Shown here in pieces: positions 9,528 through 17,778 of a DNA stretch of 64,000 bases. Made by a program: the position numbers and the translations under genes. Under the pieces are notes generated by a model. It was not told where the DNA came from. It saw only the letters and a program-made list of their open reading frames with translations, and did not search any database. Source of the stretch: Nitrosomonas sp. (lineage in GTDB: Bacteria > Pseudomonadota > Gammaproteobacteria > Burkholderiales > Nitrosomonadaceae); contig JAMWZR010000006.1 in the NCBI GenBank assembly GCA_024282035.1, positions 39,189-103,188 on the forward strand, written 5' to 3'. Position 1 is the first letter of the stretch. Each line of letters starts with the position of its first letter.

Positions 9528-9572
9528 TGTCATCTTCAATTCTTGGGGTCTTAGTTGCCATTTAAGATGACA
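9528..9572. promoter_or_regulatory. Inverted repeat, possible activator site between flgB and flgA
   Basis: Two perfect 9-base arms, TGTCATCTT (9528-9536) and AAGATGACA (9564-9572), are separated by 27 bases. They lie roughly 80-125 bases upstream of the predicted start of the flgB transcript. That is the usual distance of an enhancer-type site for a sigma-54 activator of the FleR/FlrC kind. The sequence alone cannot show what binds. Confidence 0.4.
9544..9559 (+). promoter_or_regulatory. Weaker sigma-54-like element directed at flgA
   Basis: The plus strand reads TGGGGTCTTAGTTGCC, with GG and GC separated by 10 bases and a full TTGC at -12, but a poor -24 box beyond TGG. It lies inside the loop of the inverted repeat 9528-9572 and would start transcription near 9570, about 55 bases before flgA. 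It may be chance. Confidence 0.25.
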
Positions 9573-9625
9573 GTATCACGGCAAAAATTGCCGGCAACGG
9601 CAAAAACTTATGGCTGAATTTACTT

Positions 9626-10336
9626 ATGAAACTTTTCTCGTTGCTCATTTTGTACTTGTTTTCTGAGGCGGCGCTCGCGCAAGCATCGTCATCCGCCCCC
9701 CCCCCTAGTTATCAGGATATTGCTCAAATCAAACTTTCGGTCGAAAATTTTGTTTATAGCAATACTTCGAATTTACCAGGTCAAGTCGTTGTTAATGTAG
9801 ATAAAATTGATAAAAACCTCAATCTACCTCAATGTGCCAATCTGGAACCATTCATGCCTGCTGGTGGACGCTTGTGGGGAAGAACTTCCATAGGTGTGCG
9901 CTGTAACAATCCGGATACGACTTGGACTATCTATGTTCAAGCAGAGGTGGCTGTCATGGCCGATGTCTTGCATACTGCACAACCCATTTCCGTGGGACAA
10001 ACCATTGCACCTGATAGTATCGTCTTACAAAATGCAAATCTGACTCAAATGCCGGATGGGATTCTTACCAATCCCAATCAGGTCATTGGTAAGGTTGCTG
10101 CATCCAATCTTTCTGCCGGACAACCGATCCGTCCCCAGATGCTCCGCGCACCTTATGTCATCTTGCGTGGACAGAAAGTTAGCTTGGTTGTCAAAGGTAA
10201 AGGTTTCAGCGTAAGTTCTGAAGGCCAAGCCTTGGCAGATGCGGCCGATGGCCAAATCGTGCAGGTTCGTAATAAATCCGGAAAAATAATCAGTGGTTTG
10301 GCACGAACCAACTCCATTGTGGAGATACAACCCTGA
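9626..10336 (+). CDS. flgA: Flagellar P-ring assembly chaperone FlgA
   Basis: The 236-residue periplasmic protein begins with an export signal (MKLFSLLILYLFSEAALAQA). The C-terminal SAF-like region includes ATNLSAGQPIRPQMLRAPYV-type sequence and ends LARTNSIVEIQP, both typical of FlgA. It assists FlgI assembly into the P ring. It is transcribed away from flgB, a common arrangement. The genes flgM and flgN that often follow flgA are absent here; the next gene encodes an acyl carrier protein. A palindrome TTGCCGGCAA lies at 9588-9597. Confidence 0.93.
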   Translation: MKLFSLLILYLFSEAALAQASSSAPPPSYQDIAQIKLSVENFVYSNTSNLPGQVVVNVDKIDKNLNLPQCANLEPFMPAGGRLWGRTSIGVRCNNPDTTWTIYVQAEVAVMADVLHTAQPISVGQTIAPDSIVLQNANLTQMPDGILTNPNQVIGKVAASNLSAGQPIRPQMLRAPYVILRGQKVSLVVKGKGFSVSSEGQALADAADGQIVQVRNKSGKIISGLARTNSIVEIQP

Positions 10337-10458
10337 TAGCGTTTATGCGTAATCCATACGCTAAAAGAAAACTCTACTAGTACGGTGATTTCAATACAAT
10401 TCACCTCTATAATTGCAACCTTTTCTTTAAAACTGTAAAGCGGTTACTAATTGATTGA

Positions 10459-10728
10459 ATGGATACCACGCAGCAGATAAAAACAATCCTGTCAGAAACC
10501 TTGAACCTGGGGAATCGCATTGATTCGGTCTCGATGGACACAGCCTTACTGGGTAATCTTCCTGAATTGGATTCAAGTGCTGTGATCACTGTCATCCTGG
10601 CACTCGAGCAGACATTCTCCATTTCGATACATGACGATGAAATTAGTGCGAAAACTTTCAAAACTCTTGGTACATTGAGAGATTTCATCGAGAAAAAAAT
10701 TTCTGAGAAGAAGGTACATTCTTCTTGA
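10459..10728 (+). CDS. Orphan acyl carrier protein
   Basis: The 89-residue acidic helical protein matches the acyl carrier fold. The likely phosphopantetheine serine is S39 in the segment ELDSSAVITV, which replaces the usual DSL of fatty-acid ACP with DSS. The helix LALEQTFSISIHDDEI corresponds to the conserved second half of the fold. It stands 122 bases after flgA with no acyltransferase or synthase beside it, so its pathway cannot be told. It is not the main AcpP, which normally lies in the fab cluster. Confidence 0.8.
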   Translation: MDTTQQIKTILSETLNLGNRIDSVSMDTALLGNLPELDSSAVITVILALEQTFSISIHDDEISAKTFKTLGTLRDFIEKKISEKKVHSS

Positions 10729-10883
10729 TTCTCCGAATGAGTTGTTTACATCCCCGGACTTTCACGATCAACCGATAATCTTCAAACCAGAATATAGAAG
10801 AGAAAACTTTCAGAATCGTACTGATTGTTTTCCAGTTCGGTTTGTGGATAATCTCGAATACCAATTATTAAATGGGAGCAGCT

Positions 10884-11252
10884 TTGAAACTTCATTTGGC
10901 AGACTTCTCCAATCAAAACCGTTTCACGGCATATGGCGAAAATTATGTTGCCGTCAATCAAATTCGCCATGAGCAGAGTCTTGTCATTCTGCCCGACCAG
11001 TTAATCAAGGACTGGCCAGTCAGTTCGATTGATCAATTACGCATCGAACATTTTGATTGTATATTACCGCACGATCCGGAAATCCTAATTCTCGGAACGG
11101 GCGCTCATCACCAATTTCCAAATCGTTCCTTACTCAAACTGCTGATGCAACATCGTTTCGGTATCGAAATCATGAATACACAAGCTTGCTGTCGCACCTA
11201 CAACATTCTGGTCGAAGAGGGGCGACGCGTTGCCGCAGCCGTTCTGATTTGA
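10884..11252 (+). CDS. Mth938-like (DUF498) domain protein
   Basis: This protein of about 122 residues matches the Mth938/NDUFAF3-like family, seen in the central DCILPHDPEILILGTGAHHQ and the later GIEIMNTQACCRTYNIL. The TTG at 10884 is preferred as start because the product then begins KLHL, as family members do, and GGGAG precedes it by six bases. An in-frame ATG at 10872 adds four residues but has a poor ribosome site. The mitochondrial homologue assists complex I assembly; the bacterial role is not established. Confidence 0.8.
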   Translation: MKLHLADFSNQNRFTAYGENYVAVNQIRHEQSLVILPDQLIKDWPVSSIDQLRIEHFDCILPHDPEILILGTGAHHQFPNRSLLKLLMQHRFGIEIMNTQACCRTYNILVEEGRRVAAAVLI

Positions 11253-11496
11253 GTAACGAGATCAAAAAAGCACTAAAATTATTGCATACTCACAGCAAGT
11301 GAACTTTTACATTTTGAATAGGCAAAGAGCGATTAAAGGCGATCAACTGAGCAAAAATTATGCTATAGTTTAGCGGCTAAAACGTAAGATGAAAAAAAGA
11401 AATGGCCATGATATTTATCATTATGATAAATTCGTGTTTGACAAGCTTGGAGCAACTAAATCAGCTTACTTCATAAATACAATAGAGGAGTTAAAT

Positions 11497-11718
11497 ATGA
11501 ACAAAATTCTTGTTGGAGTACTCGCTTCAATTTTCTTATTCAGTTCTTCTGCCGCGTTTGCGAGTGGAAACAAACAATCGGCAATACCACCGATGTCAGC
11601 TCAAGACATTCTGAACAAAATGTCTTGTGAAGGTAAAAAAGACGGTGAAAAGATCAGAGATCGCACGGACGGTGAAATGGTAACTTGTCCAGCAAAAATC
11701 AAGAAACCAATGAAATAA
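11497..11718 (+). CDS. Small secreted protein, function unknown
   Basis: The 73-residue product has a clear export signal (MNKILVGVLASIFLFSSSAA followed by FAS) and a short lysine-rich mature part with two cysteines (KMSCEGKK and MVTCPAKIKK). These cysteines could form one disulfide in the periplasm. AGAGGAG precedes the ATG at 11497, which is why the upstream in-frame ATG at 11389 is not used. I do not recognise the family. Confidence 0.65.
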   Translation: MNKILVGVLASIFLFSSSAAFASGNKQSAIPPMSAQDILNKMSCEGKKDGEKIRDRTDGEMVTCPAKIKKPMK

Positions 11719-11731
11719 ATTTCTTTTAATC

Positions 11732-11781
11732 AAGCTAGATAGTTAGGTAAAGTTAGTATAAAACTTACCAACTATCAGCTT
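11732..11781. terminator. Hairpin between converging genes
   Basis: A long imperfect inverted repeat pairs AAGCTaGATAGTTaGGTAA with TTACCAACTATCAGCTT around a 14-base loop. It sits between the small secreted protein gene and the end of hslU, which converge. Neither side has a strong run of T, so it may end transcription weakly or protect transcript ends. Confidence 0.5.
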
Positions 11782-11813
11782 GATCAGTGCTTACTTCCCA
11801 GCACATCCTCGCT

Positions 11814-13148
11814 CTATAATACGTAACGTGCCAAATCTTCGCTTTGGGATAAATCTTTCAAGCGATCATCGACATAACTTGCGTCTATGTCGACAGTTTT
11901 ACCGCTAAATTTCGGTGCATCATAAGAGATTTCCTCTAGTAATTTCTCCATGACGGTGTGCAATCTTCTCGCACCAATATTCTCGGTTCTGCTATTGACT
12001 GAATAGGCGATCTCCGCCAAACGCTTGATTGCCTCATCATTAAATTGCAGAGCAACCCCTTCTGTCGCCAGCAGCGCTTCATATTGACGTGTCAGGCACG
12101 CATCAGTATTGGTTAGAATTTGCTCAAAATCACTGACACTCAGACTTGCCAGTTCGACCCGAATTGGAAATCTTCCCTGCAATTCCGGAATCAAATCAGA
12201 TGGTTTGGACATATGAAAAGCACCGCTCGCAACGAACAAGATATGATCGGTCTTGATCATGCCATATTTGGTTGACACTGTCGTACCCTCTACCAAAGGC
12301 AGCAAATCTCTTTGTACGCCTTGCCGTGACACATCACCACCACTGTTACCTGCACGACTGGCAATTTTGTCGATTTCATCAAGAAATACGATACCATTCT
12401 GTTCCACGTTCTGAATCGCCATCGATTTGAGTTCTTCATCGTTGACCATTTTTGCAGCTTCTTCTTCGAGCAGTATTTTCCTGGCTTCCCGAATCGTTAA
12501 TTTTCGAGTCTTCTTTTTATCCCCTGACATATTGTGGAACATACCCTGGATTTGTGAAGTCAGATCCTCCATCCCCGGAGGTGCAAAAATTTCCATATTG
12601 GCACGCGGAGAAGCCACATCGATCTCTATTTCCTTGTCATCCAGTTCACCTTCGCGCAATTTTTTGCGAAACTTCTGCCGCGTCAGGTTTTCCTGGTCGT
12701 CACCACTACCAAACTGCGAACCAAAATCTCGAGCCGTAGGTAACAAAGCATCCAGTATGCGATCTTCGGCACGGTCTTCGGCCAAAGGTTGTTTTTTACG
12801 TGTTTCCCTCTCCCGCGACTCCTTGATCGCAGTCTCAACCAAGTCACGAATGATGGAATCCACATCGCGCCCCACATATCCCACTTCGGTAAACTTCGTT
12901 GCTTCGATTTTAATAAAAGGAGCATTAGCCAGCTTGGCCAGACGTCGTGCAATTTCAGTTTTACCTACACCCGTTGGGCCGATCATCAAAATATTCTTGG
13001 GTGTAATCTCCTGTCGCAATGGATCAGCAATCTGTTGCCTGCGCCAGCGATTTCTTAATGCAATTGCGACTGCGCGTTTAGCAGCATTCTGCCCGATGAT
13101 ATGCTTGTCCAGCTCATGGACGATTTCCTGTGGAGTCATTTGAGACAT
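11814..13148 (-). CDS. hslU: ATP-dependent protease ATPase subunit HslU
   Basis: This 444-residue AAA+ unfoldase forms the ATPase ring of the HslUV protease. The Walker A motif is GPTGVGKT (residues 57-64), and the Walker B motif [10 protein letters not shown] lies near residue 257. The inserted I domain (about residues 110-240) and the C-terminal tail ending DLARYVL, which docks into HslV, are present. The length matches enteric HslU (443). The gene follows hslV by 74 bases. Confidence 0.97.
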   Translation of the reverse strand: MSQMTPQEIVHELDKHIIGQNAAKRAVAIALRNRWRRQQIADPLRQEITPKNILMIGPTGVGKTEIARRLAKLANAPFIKIEATKFTEVGYVGRDVDSIIRDLVETAIKESRERETRKKQPLAEDRAEDRILDALLPTARDFGSQFGSGDDQENLTRQKFRKKLREGELDDKEIEIDVASPRANMEIFAPPGMEDLTSQIQGMFHNMSGDKKKTRKLTIREARKILLEEEAAKMVNDEELKSMAIQNVEQNGIVFLDEIDKIASRAGNSGGDVSRQGVQRDLLPLVEGTTVSTKYGMIKTDHILFVASGAFHMSKPSDLIPELQGRFPIRVELASLSVSDFEQILTNTDACLTRQYEALLATEGVALQFNDEAIKRLAEIAYSVNSRTENIGARRLHTVMEKLLEEISYDAPKFSGKTVDIDASYVDDRLKDLSQSEDLARYVL

Positions 13149-13222
13149 AATTGAATTTTGTTATTGAATTGAGTTATGAAATCAGGAAAGGGTAATCCAT
13201 TCCAAAGGCTTTACAAGCTAAA

Positions 13223-13744
13223 TTAATCGATGGTTTCGATCACATGATCCTGATTCGTATAGATACAGATATCGCCTGCGATACATAGCGATTTCTCCAC
13301 GATTTCCTTTGGAGATAACGTTGTATTTTCCAGCAATGCCCGAGCAGCAGCCTGTGCATAAGCACCACCACTGCCAATTGCCGCCAAGCCGAATTCGGGT
13401 TCTATCACATCACCCGCACCAGTAATGATCAGGGTCGCATCCTCATTGGCAACCACCAGCATGGCTTCCAGGCGGCGCAAGATGCGATCAGTCCGCCAGT
13501 CTTTTGCCAGTTCCACCGCAGCACGCATGATATGTCCTTGATGAGCTTCCAGTTTGCCTTCAAACCGCTCAAACAGTGTAAACGCATCGGCCGTTCCTCC
13601 CGCAAAGCCGGCTAAAATCTTGTCATGATAAAGTCGCCGCACCTTGCGAGCACTCGATTTTGCCACCACCGCTCCCAGCGTTACCTGTCCATCCCCGCCC
13701 AGTGCCACTTGACGACCTCGCCTTACTGATACAATCGTTGTCAT
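13223..13744 (-). CDS. hslV: ATP-dependent protease peptidase subunit HslV
   Basis: The 173-residue threonine peptidase starts [10 protein letters not shown]; removal of Met1 would expose Thr2 as the catalytic N-terminal residue. The conserved GGDGQVTLG and the later [17 protein letters not shown] are typical of the proteasome beta-like fold. It forms a double hexamer capped by HslU and degrades misfolded and regulatory proteins in the cytoplasm. Confidence 0.97.
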   Translation of the reverse strand: MTTIVSVRRGRQVALGGDGQVTLGAVVAKSSARKVRRLYHDKILAGFAGGTADAFTLFERFEGKLEAHQGHIMRAAVELAKDWRTDRILRRLEAMLVVANEDATLIITGAGDVIEPEFGLAAIGSGGAYAQAAARALLENTTLSPKEIVEKSLCIAGDICIYTNQDHVIETID

Positions 13745-13821
13745 GTAATCTACTTAAATGTATAAAAAAATTCATTATAACTGAAAAGAACCACGACCCG
13801 CCCCGACCAGAAATCACGAGT

Positions 13822-14721
13822 TCATTCTTTATCCTTTTTCTTGGCCCGTGGGTGCGCATTATCATAGATCTTGGCGAGATGCTGAAAATCAAGGTGAGTA
13901 TAAACCTGAGTCGATGTTATCTGGGCATGCCCCAGCATTTCCTGAACAGCGCGTAAATCGCCGCTGGACTGTAACACATGCGAAGCAAATGAATGGCGCA
14001 AGATATGTGGGTGGACATTGCGATTCAGTCCTTGCAATCTGGCCCGGTCCTTCAGTCGATAACTAATCGTCCGGGAACTGATCGCATCCCCGCGTCGAGA
14101 TACAAACAAGGCATTGACACCGGGTTTCGCCATCTGCAAACGCCGCTCTAACCAGATGGTCAGTGCTTCGATAGCATAGCGCCCAACAGGAACGATGCGT
14201 TCCTTATTACCTTTGCCAAGCACTTTTACCGTAGCCGCAGTCAAGTCGACATCTTTAGGCTCGAGATAGGTCAATTCGGCCAAACGCAAACCGGATGAAT
14301 AAAACAACTCGAACATAGCACGATCACGAACTATCAAACTGTCCTGAGTCGAAAAAGCCAGCAGTTGAGCCGTTTCATCCGGTGACAATACATCGGGTAA
14401 TTTTTTGGGCGATTTGGGTACCCTCACCCCTATACACGGATTTGTCTGAAAATCATGACGATAAATCAAATAATGATAAAAGCTGCGCCACGCCGACAAC
14501 TTTCTCGCCAGGCTCCGCCCCGATAATCCTTTTGCATGTAGCTTGGCGATACTTTGCCGTATGTGAGCCAAATGTGCATGCTCCAGCTCTGTTTCCTGCA
14601 AACTCTGAAATAAATCCCGCAAATCGACGGCATAACTGCGACAGGTCAGTGCGGATAGCCGCCGCTCATAGGTCAGGTGCTGCAAGAAAGCCGCTGCTAA
14701 AAATTCAGGTTTGCTGCTCAC
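13822..14721 (-). CDS. xerC: Tyrosine recombinase XerC
   Basis: This 299-residue site-specific recombinase resolves chromosome dimers at dif with XerD. The catalytic set is complete: R146, K170, H239, R242, H265 and Y274. An N-terminal core-binding domain covers about residues 5-90. The start overlaps the end of the DUF484 gene by 17 bases, the usual dapF-DUF484-xerC order of proteobacteria. That order favours XerC over XerD or an integrase. Confidence 0.93.
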   Translation of the reverse strand: MSSKPEFLAAAFLQHLTYERRLSALTCRSYAVDLRDLFQSLQETELEHAHLAHIRQSIAKLHAKGLSGRSLARKLSAWRSFYHYLIYRHDFQTNPCIGVRVPKSPKKLPDVLSPDETAQLLAFSTQDSLIVRDRAMFELFYSSGLRLAELTYLEPKDVDLTAATVKVLGKGNKERIVPVGRYAIEALTIWLERRLQMAKPGVNALFVSRRGDAISSRTISYRLKDRARLQGLNRNVHPHILRHSFASHVLQSSGDLRAVQEMLGHAQITSTQVYTHLDFQHLAKIYDNAHPRAKKKDKE

Positions 14722-15412
14722 CGGTTGTCTGATCGTCTATCGCAGTATCATTCAGGACATTGGTTTCGTCATGGCGTGTTACAGCGGTACTGACCAATTC
14801 CCCAAGGCGTTTCAAATGTAGTGTCCCCATTTCCGGATAAAACCGTGTTGCATCCGGACTGCCGAGAACAAGTAATCCAATGGATCGCGTTGCGCGCAGT
14901 GGAATCATGGCAAAAGAATTCAGGTGACAGGCGCTTTCACCAAACCACTGCCTGATTTCATCGGCGACATGGCTCCCACAATAAGGCTGTGAAAGACTTT
15001 CTGCGATGGTATGCACATCCTCACTGGTGACACCAAATTCCTCGCGCAGATTTCCTCCACAGGAAAGATTCCAGAAACGCACGGTAACCAATGGTACGGT
15101 AAAGTCTTCCTTCAGGCTGAAGTATAACGTGGTAAACAACTCATCCAGATCCGAAACGGAGAGCAGTGCGATGACCAAACGATGCATTTTTTCACTGATC
15201 GCATCATTTTCTTCCCCAAAACTGATCAATTCGAGCAGTTTGTTCTGCAGAATATGGTTTCTTTCTCGCAGTGATAAAACCTGCCGTTCATGAATCGAAA
15301 TCACCCTTTCGTCGCGAGGACTTGGAATATGAATATCTGCCAGAATCTCAGCGTATTCATTGAAAAATTCGGGGTGTTGCTGTAGGTAACCTGCTACATC
15401 TTCCGGTTTCAT
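14705..15412 (-). CDS. DUF484 family protein
   Basis: This 235-residue protein has the DUF484 start (MKPEDVAGYLQQHPEFFNEY), a short helical stretch around residues 40-70, and a GAF-like C-terminal half (FAMIPLRATRSIGLLVLGSP). It is conserved between dapF and xerC in many proteobacteria. No biochemical role is firmly known; the GAF-like fold suggests ligand or signal binding. Confidence 0.9.
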   Translation of the reverse strand: MKPEDVAGYLQQHPEFFNEYAEILADIHIPSPRDERVISIHERQVLSLRERNHILQNKLLELISFGEENDAISEKMHRLVIALLSVSDLDELFTTLYFSLKEDFTVPLVTVRFWNLSCGGNLREEFGVTSEDVHTIAESLSQPYCGSHVADEIRQWFGESACHLNSFAMIPLRATRSIGLLVLGSPDATRFYPEMGTLHLKRLGELVSTAVTRHDETNVLNDTAIDDQTTGEQQT

Positions 15413-15431
15413 TTACTATTCCTTGAGTAGG

Positions 15432-16259
15432 TTATAAATTGATTTCGCCTTCAAAAACGGTAACAGCAGGTCCTGTCATCAGGACCGGTTCATTTTCTCC
15501 TTTCCAGACTATGGTCAAATCGCCACCACGCGTACTGACAACCACCTGCTCGTCCAGCAAATGACGCGTAATGCCGGCAACAACTGCCGCACACGCTCCG
15601 GTGCCACAAGCAAGCGTTTCGCCCGCACCACGTTCAAAAACACGCAGCTTGACACGATCACGACCCTTGATTTGCACGTAACCCACATTCACTTTCCTGG
15701 GAAATCGCGGGTGAACTTCGATTTTTGCGCCTTCGGTAGTAACCGGAGCAGAGTCGATATCCTCGACGATTCGGACAGCATGCGGGTTTCCCATCGACAG
15801 CGCACTGATCTCGACTGCCCCATCATCCAGAGCCAGGTTATAGACCAATGCTCGCCGCTCGGCAACAAACGGAATATCCCTGGGTTCAAAAATCGGTTTA
15901 CCCATGTTGACAGTCACTGCACCACTGACTTCCAGTTTGGGCGAAATCACACCACCCAATGTTTCGATTTGAATTTCCTGTTTTTGAGTCAATGCATGGT
16001 CATGCACATAGCGCACAAAACACCGCGCACCATTTCCGCACTGCTCGACTTCTCCGCCATCCGCATTGAAAATGCGATAACGAAAATCAGCCGGTCCTTG
16101 CGCTTTTTCAACTATTAAAATCTGATCACATCCAATCCCGAAATGCCGGTCGGCCAGAAAGCGAATTTGCTGCTGATCCAGATCGAAAGATTGATGTATT
16201 CGGTCCAGAACCACAAAATCATTGCCCAGTCCGTGCATTTTGGTGAATTTCAGCTTCAT
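15432..16259 (-). CDS. dapF: Diaminopimelate epimerase
   Basis: The 275-residue enzyme converts LL- to meso-diaminopimelate for lysine and peptidoglycan synthesis. The two active-site cysteines are C74 (in [10 protein letters not shown]) and C218 (in [11 protein letters not shown]). The start [19 protein letters not shown] is fully typical. It begins a run with DUF484 and xerC and is only three bases downstream of the acetyltransferase gene. Confidence 0.97.
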   Translation of the reverse strand: MKLKFTKMHGLGNDFVVLDRIHQSFDLDQQQIRFLADRHFGIGCDQILIVEKAQGPADFRYRIFNADGGEVEQCGNGARCFVRYVHDHALTQKQEIQIETLGGVISPKLEVSGAVTVNMGKPIFEPRDIPFVAERRALVYNLALDDGAVEISALSMGNPHAVRIVEDIDSAPVTTEGAKIEVHPRFPRKVNVGYVQIKGRDRVKLRVFERGAGETLACGTGACAAVVAGITRHLLDEQVVVSTRGGDLTIVWKGENEPVLMTGPAVTVFEGEINL

Positions 16260-16262
16260 CGG

Positions 16263-16790
16263 TCAACTGTCCCAGCGCTTCCAGTGTGTCAAGGTCATCA
16301 AATAATCATTCATCACGAACCCGCCTCCGATATCGACCACACTATCCGCTGTAATTTCGAATCCGTAATGCCGATAGGCCGAAATGGCCGCATGATTGTT
16401 TTTGTTGACGGTTAAAATCAATGTTTGCAAATCGAGTTCACGCAATATTTTAACAGCATCGGCCACGATCATTGCACCATAACCTTGCCGATGATGGTCG
16501 CAATGAATATAAAACTTGTCGATCTTGAGCGTTTCAGGCCTCGAGTCGCGCACATAACATGAGAAACCAATAATCCTGTCCGCGAGCACCAGTTTTCTCC
16601 ACCAAATATCTGGATCAGCAAGCTGACTCTGGATCAAATCCGGCCGGTAACGCTGCGCAAGCATGTAATCAATCTGGGCCAATGAAATAATCGTGGCATA
16701 GTGATGACGCCAAATGGTATCAGCGAGTAATGAAATGTCCTCCACTTCATGTGAAACCAAGGGAAGGATTTCAGGTAATGAAACGTTCAT
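16263..16790 (-). CDS. GNAT family N-acetyltransferase
   Basis: This 175-residue protein shows the GNAT fold. Motif A binds acetyl-CoA and is seen as the HRQGYGAMIV segment, preceded by the beta strand LKIDKFYIH and followed by NKNNHAAISAYRHYGFEI. The substrate cannot be told from sequence. It ends three bases before dapF, so co-transcription is likely. A hairpin separates it from the flagellar motor genes. Confidence 0.82.
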   Translation of the reverse strand: MNVSLPEILPLVSHEVEDISLLADTIWRHHYATIISLAQIDYMLAQRYRPDLIQSQLADPDIWWRKLVLADRIIGFSCYVRDSRPETLKIDKFYIHCDHHRQGYGAMIVADAVKILRELDLQTLILTVNKNNHAAISAYRHYGFEITADSVVDIGGGFVMNDYLMTLTHWKRWDS

Positions 16791-16899
16791 CTACACTTTC
16801 AAATGGATGCAAGACTTGAAAACATTCAGCACGAGTAGCGACTACTATAGCCGATCGGCAAGCAGCGGACAATCGATGCCTCACTGACCCGATTCATCC

Positions 16900-16918
16900 A
16901 TACGGACTAAATCCGTAT
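16900..16918. repeat. Short hairpin downstream of motB
   Basis: ATACGGA and TCCGTAT pair around a five-base loop, 20 bases after the motB stop codon on the minus strand. There is no T run. A palindrome GCCGATCGGC follows at about 16851-16860. Together they may mark the end of the flagellar operon, but the evidence is structural only. Confidence 0.35.
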
Positions 16919-16937
16919 CGGCACCTAAAGCAGAAAA

Positions 16938-17735
16938 TTACTCGACTGGCTCGTCATGAATGGGTAATTCGGTGACCCTGTTTGGATCTGCAGCGAGAAT
17001 CATCACGGTAACACGCCGATTTCGCTTGCGACCCTCTGCGGTCACGTTGGATTCAATCGGTCTGTTCTCACCATACCCGATTGCCGTAAGTCGATGCGCA
17101 TCCACACCATTTTCCACGAACAAGCGAATGACGCTGCTCGCACGTGCCGTCGACAGTTCCCAGTTCGATGGGAAATTGTCATTATGAATCGGCAGGTTAT
17201 CGGTATGACCTTCGACATGAATTTCATGCTCATGGTCCTTGACTACATGCGCCACAGCCTGAAGTGCCACCATGGAGTTTTCCGCCAGCTTGGCCTGTCC
17301 CGGTGAAAAAAGCACGCTCGCATTGATCTCTACCGTAATACCGACAGCACTCTGCGTTACTTTTACTTGACCGTCCTTAACCAAAGGCTCCAGTGCTTGC
17401 AGAATGCTTTTTGCCATATGCTGCATTTTTTTCTGCTTCCTGGCATTTTGTATACTGGGTTCAGTGATTGCTTTTGCGGAATCGGCCTGTTGTGGTAATT
17501 GGATTGCGGAAAATTCCGCCGACTTTGATTCAACCAGATTCGCAGTTTGATTACTTTTAAAAGCGCTCACCAGAGACTGACTGAGAACGCGGTATTTTCC
17601 TTCGTTTATCGAGGATACGGCATACATCACCACAAAAAAGGCAAATAACAGCGTGATAAAGTCAGCATAAGAAACCAGCCACCTTTCGTGATTCTCGTGC
17701 GCTTCGCCTTCATCTTTTTTGCGTTTCCTGGACAT
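16938..17735 (-). CDS. motB: Flagellar motor stator protein MotB (MotD type)
   Basis: The 265-residue protein has one N-terminal membrane helix carrying the proton-binding aspartate D25 in SYADFITLLFAFF. The C-terminal OmpA-like peptidoglycan-binding domain (about residues 140-250) shows ILFSPGQAKLAE and VEGHTDNLPI. It pairs with the MotA homologue 43 bases upstream. Its place after fliA matches the MotC/MotD stator of Pseudomonas, so it may be one of two stators; no second set is in this window. Confidence 0.92.
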   Translation of the reverse strand: MSRKRKKDEGEAHENHERWLVSYADFITLLFAFFVVMYAVSSINEGKYRVLSQSLVSAFKSNQTANLVESKSAEFSAIQLPQQADSAKAITEPSIQNARKQKKMQHMAKSILQALEPLVKDGQVKVTQSAVGITVEINASVLFSPGQAKLAENSMVALQAVAHVVKDHEHEIHVEGHTDNLPIHNDNFPSNWELSTARASSVIRLFVENGVDAHRLTAIGYGENRPIESNVTAEGRKRNRRVTVMILAADPNRVTELPIHDEPVE

Positions 17736-17778
17736 GATCTTCTATCAACCGTACCCGAGCTAAGCAATGGCCAACCAG

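Noticed and set aside
10742-10972. Overlapping frames on both strands between the acyl carrier and Mth938-like genes
   Set aside because: They lack ribosome sites, overlap the well-supported Mth938-like gene and show no protein-like pattern.
12427-13143. Long open frame opposite hslU (238 codons)
   Set aside because: It is antisense to a fully conserved gene and is rich in Ser and Arg, as expected from a shadow frame.
13822-14721. XerC-like gene as a phage or island integrase
   Set aside because: Its place after dapF and the DUF484 gene and its length identify it as housekeeping xerC; no attachment site or phage gene is near.
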